The notes below the pieces were generated by a model, which ran no database searches, had not been told where the DNA came from, and saw nothing but the letters and a program-made list of their open reading frames with translations. A stretch of DNA of 64,000 bases, taken from Cupriavidus pinatubonensis. Its GTDB lineage: Bacteria; Pseudomonadota; Gammaproteobacteria; Burkholderiales; Burkholderiaceae. The position numbers and the translations under genes were made by a program. Shown piece by piece: positions 57,849-64,000 of this stretch. How positions within the stretch are numbered: position 1 is the stretch's first letter; each line of letters begins with the position of its first letter. The stretch spans positions 2,542,001-2,606,000 of the forward strand of contig NZ_CP080767.1 of NCBI RefSeq assembly GCF_019602855.1, written 5' to 3'.

Positions 57849-58937
57849 TCAGTGTAACGCCTTGGGAGGGCGATATTCCACGGCCGACGCGAACTGCCGC
57901 ACCGTGCTGGCGGGCACTTCGCCCACCACTGTAATCCAGTAGTCCGCAATGCGGCGGACCACAACCTGCGTGGCGCCCAGCGACGCGACGCCTTCGCGGC
58001 GCACACGCTGCTCGGAGACCGGTTCGATAAACACCGACAAGCCAGTCAGCCCGTCGCTGTAGACGACCTGGAGCACCTCGAACACCTGGCCGCGTCCGCT
58101 GCCCTGCGCAGGCGCGCGCAGTTCACCGAGCGGGCGACGCACCTCGCGGATCTTCTGGAAGCCCTTCAGCGGCACCGCAATGGTCCAGCCTTCGTCCGCG
58201 ACGTTGGTTGGCTGGTACGTGACCTCATAGTGATTCCAGGAACTGGCGTTCTTGATGGCCCCGAGGATGCGCTGCTTGTCCGACGGCACGCCGATGTCGA
58301 CCTGCGAAAAGGCAACCTGCTCCAGCACCTTGCCGCCGTCCCCGATGGTCTGCGCCCGCATCAGCAGGCCCGAATTTTTTTCGGCCCACAAGCGTACGGC
58401 GTAGCGGGCCGCATCGTGCGGCTCCAGCGAGAACACCTCGCATTCCACGCCGGCCACGCGCTCGCCCGGGAGCTTGCGCATCTCGTAGAGATCGAGCACG
58501 TCGCTCTTGGTGGTGGCCAGCAGCGCCGGGAAGCGGTCCTTGGCCTCCTGCTTCTCGACCACCACGAGCTTGGCTTCGGGAATCAGGCTGTGCACCACGT
58601 CATTCTGCCGCAGCACTTCGCGCGGCTTGCCGTCGAGCGTCTCAAGCCGTTCGTACTCGTTGTGCACGAGATCGCTGTAGTGCTGGATCTTCGACGCATG
58701 CATCACACTGCCGCGCTGATAGATCAGCGTGCCGACATAGTTTTCGCGCTGCGCTGCACGGTGGATCTTGCTGAGCCAGGCGGACGCGTCGCGCCGGTTC
58801 AGCGAACTGTCCGAGGGCTGGGCCGTGGCCGCCGCCGCGCTCAGACACAAGGCCAGAAAAAAGGACCTACGCAGGGCCCCCATTCTCGGTGCGCCCGCTA
58901 CGTTGGCGGGCGACCATCCTTTGTGCATGTCCGGCAT
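57849..58937 (-). CDS. rseB: Sigma-E regulatory protein RseB/MucB
   Basis: A 362-residue periplasmic protein that binds RseA and protects it from cleavage, probably sensing lipids or LPS. A signal segment (about 20-40) precedes the MucB/RseB N-terminal domain (ASAWLSKIHRAAQRENYVGT near 51-70). The C-terminal domain starts near 235. The start overlaps the rseA stop by one base (TAATG). Confidence 0.93.
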   Translation of the reverse strand: MPDMHKGWSPANVAGAPRMGALRRSFFLALCLSAAAATAQPSDSSLNRRDASAWLSKIHRAAQRENYVGTLIYQRGSVMHASKIQHYSDLVHNEYERLETLDGKPREVLRQNDVVHSLIPEAKLVVVEKQEAKDRFPALLATTKSDVLDLYEMRKLPGERVAGVECEVFSLEPHDAARYAVRLWAEKNSGLLMRAQTIGDGGKVLEQVAFSQVDIGVPSDKQRILGAIKNASSWNHYEVTYQPTNVADEGWTIAVPLKGFQKIREVRRPLGELRAPAQGSGRGQVFEVLQVVYSDGLTGLSVFIEPVSEQRVRREGVASLGATQVVVRRIADYWITVVGEVPASTVRQFASAVEYRPPKALH

Positions 58938-59575
58938 TATTCCTGCGAATTGTCCTGAGAGAAATTGGCACCGTTGGCGACCGTACGCATGGTCGGCACG
59001 AATGCCTCCGTTGCGACGGACGTGCGGTGGGCACGCAGGTATTCGTCCAGCCGCGGATCGCGGATCATCTGGGCGTTTTCGGCTGCGACGGTAACGATGT
59101 TCGCGGCCGCGGCTTTCGCGGCGGCGGGCTGGTCGACGCGCGCAACCACGGCGTCAGGCGTACCCAGGTCGGACGGTCCGCGCAACTGGGGAACGACGAC
59201 CCAACTCACAGCCGCTACTGCCGCGGCAATCGCGGTGCCCGGCATCACGCGCCGCACCCACGAAGGTCGCACCAGTAGGCGCTGTCGCATGCCAGCGGCC
59301 TGGGCCACGGCGGGCACCAGTACGTGCGGCTCGTCTTCGAGGCGCGCGGCGAAGCGGGCAAGAAAATCGCCGGTCGGGCCCGCATGGCTCAACTCTTCCG
59401 ACCGCAGCGTATCGCCGATCATCTGGAACATGGTCCAGTTCTCCATGCCGGGCTCGCTTTTCGCGAGCGCCAGTACGGGATCGACCTCGTGCGGCGACAA
59501 CTCGCCATCCATCAGGACGGAGATTTGCTCCGCCGCTTCCACTACATGAACCGACTGCTTATGAGCCTGACCCAT
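58937..59575 (-). CDS. rseA: Anti-sigma-E factor RseA
   Basis: A 212-residue single-pass inner-membrane anti-sigma factor. The N-terminal cytoplasmic domain (about 10-85; ISVLMDGELSPHEVDPVL) binds sigma-E. The TM helix is at ~111-128, and a periplasmic Ala-rich part follows. The ATG at 59575 with GGGTGGGA upstream is preferred to a TTG at 59587. Confidence 0.92.
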   Translation of the reverse strand: MGQAHKQSVHVVEAAEQISVLMDGELSPHEVDPVLALAKSEPGMENWTMFQMIGDTLRSEELSHAGPTGDFLARFAARLEDEPHVLVPAVAQAAGMRQRLLVRPSWVRRVMPGTAIAAAVAAVSWVVVPQLRGPSDLGTPDAVVARVDQPAAAKAAAANIVTVAAENAQMIRDPRLDEYLRAHRTSVATEAFVPTMRTVANGANFSQDNSQE

Positions 59576-59685
59576 TTCCCACCCCAAGACATTCCAATTC
59601 CATTGAACACCGATAATCCCGTCACTTGCTGTCGCTTATCGATGCAGGAATAGGCTGCAACGCTGGCCGCACGACATTCTTCTCA

Positions 59686-60285
59686 CTACCATCGCTTGCC
59701 CTCTGCCGTTCCCAGCAGCGGGCGCAATTTTTCAGCAATCGCCTCACGCGCACGGAAAATGCGTGAACGCACCGTTCCGATCGGGCAACCCATCGCCTCC
59801 GCGATTTCCTCATAGCTGAGGCCTTCGATCTCGCGCAGGGTGATGGCGGTACGCAACTCTTCCGGCAACGCTTCCATCGCTCGGTTCACCGTTTCGGCGA
59901 CTTGGCGCGTGTGAAGCATCGACTCCGGCGTATTGATATCCCTTAGTTGCTCACCGTCCGCAAAAGTTTCAGCCTCTTCCGTATCGATGTCGGTGGACGC
60001 CTCGGGTCGTCGTCCCTGCGTAGCCAGATAGTTCTTGGCCGTGTTCACGGCGATCCGGTACAGCCATGTGTAGAAGGCGGATTCCCCGCGGAATTGGGGC
60101 AAGGCACGATATGCCTTGATAAAGGCATCCTGCGCCACATCCTCGACTTCGGCGGGATCTCTCACCAGGCGCGAAATCAGGCGGATGATCTTCCGGTGGT
60201 ACTTTGCCACCAGCAGCTCAAAGGCCCGCTTGTCGCCCTGCTGGACGCGTTCAACTAGGAGCTGATCGGCTTCGCGTTCGCTCAC
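59686..60285 (-). CDS. rpoE: Extracytoplasmic-stress sigma factor sigma-E
   Basis: A 199-residue ECF sigma factor of the RpoE/AlgU type. Region 2 (about 20-95) contains DPAEVEDVAQDAFIKAYRAL and FYTWLYRIAVNTAKN. Region 4 (about 135-185) contains LREIEGLSYEEIAEAMGCP and the recognition helix IGTVRSRIFRARE. The genes for its anti-sigma factor, RseB and protease follow. Confidence 0.97.
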   Translation of the reverse strand: MSEREADQLLVERVQQGDKRAFELLVAKYHRKIIRLISRLVRDPAEVEDVAQDAFIKAYRALPQFRGESAFYTWLYRIAVNTAKNYLATQGRRPEASTDIDTEEAETFADGEQLRDINTPESMLHTRQVAETVNRAMEALPEELRTAITLREIEGLSYEEIAEAMGCPIGTVRSRIFRAREAIAEKLRPLLGTAEGKRW

Positions 60286-60395
60286 GTATGGTTCACCTGC
60301 AGTGTATCTCTTGGTTTGGTCGTCACGACGAACGTTGTATTTTACCTACGAACTGCGATCGCCCAGTGCTTGAAAGTGCATGCTGTGACCGCTGG

Positions 60396-60917
60396 CTAAC
60401 AATAACGTTCCCTATGGTCTTGCAAAGGTTGCACCTCTCGTGCAACCGCCAGAGCAAGCCGCGCGGCACGTAGCACTCGATGGGATCGCGCCTGGAACGG
60501 CAAAACCAGCAGTCCGCGGCGTTTGCCGGGGCCCTGCGCCAGACTCAGGAAGAGGATGCTGCCGATGTTCCAGCTGCCCGTCACGACCGCAGTTTCACTG
60601 CTGGCGCCGGACCGCCGCACCACCACGCGAGGCATGCCGTAGCGCTGCGGCGACGGCAAGACCGCGGAACAGGACTGGGCGGCCCACGACCACCAGCCAC
60701 GCGTGACCCAGCCAAGCAGGACAGACAGACCTAGCCCAGCAGTACAAATCAGGAAGGGATAGACGCTGCCGACCAAGCCCCGAGGCGGGATTGCATTCAG
60801 GCACATCCGGGCCAGCAGGCCGAAGGCAATTGCCTCGCCCGCCCAGAGCACGAGCAGGGCCCACCGCAAGCGATGAAGCCCGCCGAGTCGGGAGCCGGCG
60901 AGGCGTGTCCGTGACAC
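60396..60917 (-). CDS. Hypothetical membrane protein between fabF and rpoE
   Basis: A 173-residue protein with two hydrophobic helices (about 18-40 and 48-70) followed by a basic soluble half. A small two-helix protein at this position, just after fabF and before rpoE, recalls the YgfX-like proteins seen here in related bacteria. Similarity is by layout and topology only. It starts four bases after the fabF stop. Confidence 0.7.
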   Translation of the reverse strand: MSRTRLAGSRLGGLHRLRWALLVLWAGEAIAFGLLARMCLNAIPPRGLVGSVYPFLICTAGLGLSVLLGWVTRGWWSWAAQSCSAVLPSPQRYGMPRVVVRRSGASSETAVVTGSWNIGSILFLSLAQGPGKRRGLLVLPFQARSHRVLRAARLALAVAREVQPLQDHRERYC

Positions 60918-60921
60918 CGAA

Positions 60922-62154
60922 TCAGGCGCGACGGAAGACCAGCGTGCCGTTGGTACCGCCGAAGCCGAAGTTGTTCTTCACGGCCACATCGATTTTCATT
61001 TCACGCGCCGTGTTGGCCACGTAGTCCAGGTCACATTCCGGATCCTGGTTATCGATGTTGATGGTCGGCGGCGACACCTGGTTATGCAGTGCGAGCACGG
61101 TGAACACCGATTCCAGGCCACCTGCGCCCCCGAGCAAGTGGCCGGTCATCGACTTGGTCGAATTCACCACCATCTTGTAGGCATGGTCACCGAAGGCTGC
61201 CTTGATAGCATCGGTTTCGTTCTTGTCGCCGAGCGGCGTCGACGTGCCGTGCGCGTTCAGGTACTGCACCTCGTCCGCGTTGATGCCGGCGTCCCGCAGC
61301 GCGTTGACCATGCAGCGGCGCGGGCCGTCCATGTTCGGCGCAGTCATGTGGAATGCGTCTCCACTCATGCCGAAGCCCACGAGCTCGGCATAGATGCGCG
61401 CACCGCGCGCCTTCGCAGATTCGTACTCTTCCAGCATCATGACGCCGGCACCCTCGCCCAGCACGAAGCCGTCGCGGTCCTTGTCCCACGGGCGCGAAGC
61501 GGCTGCGGGATCGTCATTGCGCGTCGACAAGGCGCGCGCGGCCGCGAAACCGCCGATGCCCAGCGGCGACACGGTCGACTCGGCACCGCCCGCCAGCATG
61601 GCGTCGGCGTCGCCGGCCTGAATCAGGCGAGCAGCCAGGCCAATGCTGTGCAGGCCGGTCGTGCAGGCGGTCACCGCGGCGAGGTTCGGGCCCTTCAGGC
61701 CGTGCATGATCGACAGGTGGCCAGAGATCATGTTGATGATCGATCCCGGCACGAAGAACGGCGAAATACGGCGTGGACCACGCTCGGTCAGCGTGGCATG
61801 CGTGTCCTCGATCATCGGCAAGCCGCCAATGCCCGAGCCGACCAGCACGCCGATGCGCTCCGCATTGGCATCGGTCACCTCATAGCCGCTGTCCTTGAGC
61901 GCCTGGGCGCCGGCAGCAATGCCATAGTGGATGAACGTATCCATATTGCGGGCTTCCTTGGCCGGGATGTAATCCTCGGCATTGAAGCCCTTCACTTCAC
62001 CGGCAAAGTGCACGGAAAGCGCGGAATGATCGAATTTGGTGACGGTGGCGATACCGGACTTGCCGGCAACCAGGTTGGCCCAGCCTTCGGCAACCGTGTT
62101 TCCGACCGGAGACACAAGGCCAAGCCCAGTGACAACGACGCGACGACGGCTCAC
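60922..62154 (-). CDS. fabF: 3-oxoacyl-ACP synthase II
   Basis: A 410-residue condensing enzyme elongating acyl-ACP with malonyl-ACP. The catalytic Cys is in VTACTTGLHSIG near 163, and the His pair in LNAHGTSTPLGD near 302 and KSMTGHLLGGAGG near 339. Length is standard for KAS II. It follows acpP on the same strand. Confidence 0.97.
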   Translation of the reverse strand: MSRRRVVVTGLGLVSPVGNTVAEGWANLVAGKSGIATVTKFDHSALSVHFAGEVKGFNAEDYIPAKEARNMDTFIHYGIAAGAQALKDSGYEVTDANAERIGVLVGSGIGGLPMIEDTHATLTERGPRRISPFFVPGSIINMISGHLSIMHGLKGPNLAAVTACTTGLHSIGLAARLIQAGDADAMLAGGAESTVSPLGIGGFAAARALSTRNDDPAAASRPWDKDRDGFVLGEGAGVMMLEEYESAKARGARIYAELVGFGMSGDAFHMTAPNMDGPRRCMVNALRDAGINADEVQYLNAHGTSTPLGDKNETDAIKAAFGDHAYKMVVNSTKSMTGHLLGGAGGLESVFTVLALHNQVSPPTINIDNQDPECDLDYVANTAREMKIDVAVKNNFGFGGTNGTLVFRRA

Positions 62155-62270
62155 TATGATTTCCTACGGGTGCGTGATGCAGGATCAGGGACACGTGCCG
62201 CCAAGATCGCGGACCCGAGGGTCAGCGGCGCGCGGTACGTGCCTTGATTCTGCGTCTTCGAACAGACGAA

Positions 62271-62327
62271 AGCCACAGAAAACAGCGAGGCGCGACCGAA
62301 CGGTGCGCCCACCCGCCTTCTGTGGCT
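62271..62327 (-). other. Long-range inverted repeat between acpP and fabF
   Basis: AGCCACAGAA (62271-62280) and TTCTGTGGCT (62318-62327) are perfect inverted 10-mers with 37 bases between. In the acpP-fabF transcript they could form a stem that tunes the relative amounts of the two products or pauses transcription. Confidence 0.45.
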
Positions 62328-62348
62328 CGGAATTCAGAAACGACTGGC

Positions 62349-62588
62349 TTAGGCCTTGACGTGCGCGGTGGCGTAGTCGATTGCCTGCTGCACGGTCGTG
62401 ATCTTCTCGGCTTCCTCATCAGGAATTTCCATGCCGAATTCATCTTCCAACGCCATCACGAGTTCAACCGTGTCCAGCGAGTCCGCACCGAGATCGTTCA
62501 CGAACGACGATTCGTTCTTGATGTCTGCCTCGGCCACGCCAAGCTGTTCTGCCACGATTTTCTTGACGCGTTGTTCGATATTGTCCAT
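62349..62588 (-). CDS. acpP: Acyl carrier protein
   Basis: A 79-residue acidic carrier of fatty-acyl chains. The phosphopantetheine attachment Ser is in [15 protein letters not shown] near 35-49 (DSLD box). It sits between fabG and fabF as in most proteobacteria. Confidence 0.98.
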
Positions 62589-62757
62589 GTAACCCTCCAG
62601 GGAAGTTCGACAAAAAGTGGGCGCATTTTAGCAGGTTTGGGGCGTCAGAAATGCCGCCTGCCAAGCTTTGCAAGAATCGCGCCCGATTGGTTCGGAAAAC
62701 TACGACTTCAGGCAGCTTCTTCCGGCTTCTGCACCGAACGATCCGCCCAAAAACTCA

Positions 62758-63507
62758 TTAATTCATGTACATGCCGCCGTTCACATGCAGCGTGGTGCCG
62801 GTGATATAGGCGGCTTGCGGACCAGCCAGGAAAGCGACCGCATTGGCAATATCTTCCGGCTGGCCCAGGCGGCCAAGTGGAATCTGCTGCTTGAGCGAAG
62901 CATGCTGCTCTTCCGACAGCGCCTTGGTCATGTCGGTATCGATAAAGCCCGGCGCGACGCAATTGACGGTCACGTTGCGGCTGCCGATCTCGGCAGCCAG
63001 CGAACGGGTCATCCCGGCCACGCCGGCCTTGGCCGCCGAGTAGTTCATCTGGCCGGGGTTGCCCACCGAGCCGACCACCGAAGTGATGTTGATGATTCGG
63101 CCCTGGCGTGCCTTCATCATCGGGCGCAGCACCGCGCGCGACAAACGGAACACGGAAGTCAGGTTGGTCTGGATCACGGCGAGCCAGTCCTCATCCTTCA
63201 TGCGCATGGCGAGCTGGTCCTGCGTGATGCCGGCATTATTGACCAGCACGCCGATGCCGCCGTGGGTCTTCACGATCTCGTCGATCAGCGCGTCGCAGGC
63301 TGCCGCGTCATTGACGTTCAGCACTGCACCCTTACCCTTCAGCCCGTCGGCGCCCAGGTATTCGGTGATACCCGCTGCACCGGACTCGCTGGTAGCGGTG
63401 CCGATCACCGTGGCGCCCTGACGCGCCAACTCCAGCGCGATGGCGCGGCCAATGCCACGCGAAGCGCCGGTGACCAGTGCGACCTGGTTCTCGAGAAGTT
63501 TGGTCAT
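62758..63507 (-). CDS. fabG: 3-oxoacyl-ACP reductase
   Basis: A 249-residue NADPH-dependent short-chain reductase. The cofactor motif is TGASRGIG near 14-21; NNAG is near 91. The catalytic Ser is in ITSVVGSVGNPGQMNYSAAK, which also holds Tyr and Lys. The ATG at 63507 (MTKLLENQ) has GAAAAGGATAA upstream; the upstream open frame belongs to the fabD region. Confidence 0.97.
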   Translation of the reverse strand: MTKLLENQVALVTGASRGIGRAIALELARQGATVIGTATSESGAAGITEYLGADGLKGKGAVLNVNDAAACDALIDEIVKTHGGIGVLVNNAGITQDQLAMRMKDEDWLAVIQTNLTSVFRLSRAVLRPMMKARQGRIINITSVVGSVGNPGQMNYSAAKAGVAGMTRSLAAEIGSRNVTVNCVAPGFIDTDMTKALSEEQHASLKQQIPLGRLGQPEDIANAVAFLAGPQAAYITGTTLHVNGGMYMN

Positions 63508-63533
63508 GCTAATTATCCTTTTCTTGCGTTCGC

Positions 63534-64000
63534 TTACTTCAGCAGCGCCAGGGTTTCCTGCAGCGAGGCCGGATCGAACACCGCGCCGCCGGTCAGGCTG
63601 CCGTCGATACGCTTGGTCATGCCGGCCAGGACCTTGCCCGGGCCGCATTCGATCACGTGCGTGACGCCTTCGGCGGCCATCTTCTGCACGCACTCCACCC
63701 AGCGCACCGGCGCGGCGGCCTGGCGAACGAGCGCGTCCTTGATCGCTTCCGGATCGTTGACGATGGCGACGTCCACGTTGTTGACCAGCGGAATGGTCGG
63801 TGCCGAGAACGTCAGGCCGGCCATGCGCTCGCGCAGGCGGTCCGACGCCGGCTTGAGCAGCGACGAGTGGAACGGCGCCGACACCGGCAGCGGCAGCGCA
63901 CGCTTGGCGCCCTTGGCCTTCGCGACTTCGCAGGCCTTCTCGACGCCGGCCTTGCTACCAGCGATCACGACCTGCGACGGTGCGTTGAAATTGACGGCCT
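63534..64000 (-). CDS. fabD: Malonyl-CoA:ACP transacylase, C-terminal part (5' end outside window)
   Basis: The C-terminal ~155 residues of FabD, which loads malonyl groups on AcpP. The frame continues off the right edge (AVNFNAPSQVVIAGS). The catalytic His is in LPVSAPFHSSLLKPA, and the closing VIECGPGKVLAGM is typical. It is followed by fabG after 26 bases. Confidence 0.96.
   Translation of the reverse strand, partial: AVNFNAPSQVVIAGSKAGVEKACEVAKAKGAKRALPLPVSAPFHSSLLKPASDRLRERMAGLTFSAPTIPLVNNVDVAIVNDPEAIKDALVRQAAAPVRWVECVQKMAAEGVTHVIECGPGKVLAGMTKRIDGSLTGGAVFDPASLQETLALLK

Overview
ORGANISM. The window is a high-GC chromosomal stretch of a Gram-negative bacterium, most likely a beta-proteobacterium of the Burkholderiaceae in or near Cupriavidus/Ralstonia. 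Pointers to this are the lepA-lepB-DUF4845-rnc-era-recO-pdxJ-acpS-nagZ string, the fabD-fabG-acpP-fabF-rpoE-rseA-rseB-degP string, an arginine-type earP-efp pair, HemP, and a GlpSTPQUV-type glycerol importer. The genus is inferred from gene order and protein character; no database was searched. LAYOUT. (1) 1-4.3 kb: the 3' end of rnhA, dnaQ, tRNA-Val, an unidentified protein and a membrane diguanylate cyclase. (2) 4.3-16.5 kb: a glycerol regulon. A six-gene ABC importer (glpS-T-P-Q-U-V, minus strand) is divergent from the regulator glpR, with three GlpR-like half-sites between them; glpK and glpD follow, interrupted by purU and a Nudix gene. (3) 16.5-24.6 kb: accessory small proteins and a yfiR-yfiN-yfiB c-di-GMP module. 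yfiN, yfiB, a small gene and a D-amino-acid aminotransferase gene are all broken by single-base frameshifts. An orphan NeuD-type acetyltransferase lies beside tRNA-Ser. (4) 24.6-33.2 kb: acetate/solute symporter, acs, a DMT-family transporter, a YqhA-like protein, class I fumarase and murI. (5) 33.2-40.2 kb: a tandem AAA+ ATPase; an iron/heme block (Fur-type box, 21-codon ORF, tonB-exbB-exbD, Fur-type box, hemP) with a GlcG/HbpS-like gene next to it; two low-complexity secreted proteins, one built of 12-residue DPYTDG-type repeats; tRNA-Leu. (6) 40.2-47.8 kb: YeiH-type exporter and LysR regulator, tRNA-Cys and two tRNA-Gly, pgsA, uvrC, earP, efp. (7) 47.8-64 kb: the core minus-strand block from nagZ back through lepA, the envelope-stress operon (rpoE-rseA-rseB-degP) and type II fatty acid synthesis genes (fabF, acpP, fabG, partial fabD). 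HOW IT WORKS TOGETHER. Glycerol is bound by GlpV, imported by GlpPQ powered by GlpS/GlpT, phosphorylated by GlpK and oxidised by GlpD, with GlpR as the likely repressor. GlpS and GlpT carry complementary degenerate ATPase motifs that predict one working and one dead nucleotide site. TonB/ExbB/ExbD energise outer-membrane iron and heme receptors, none of which is encoded here. Sigma-E, RseA, RseB and the Do-type protease form the periplasmic stress circuit. EarP modifies EF-P, whose Arg32 is present. Most of the window is ordinary core genome; the most unusual parts are the frameshift cluster at 20.4-24.75 kb, the asymmetric GlpS/GlpT pair, the Fur-associated micro-ORF, the DPYTDG repeat protein and the tandem AAA+ protein.
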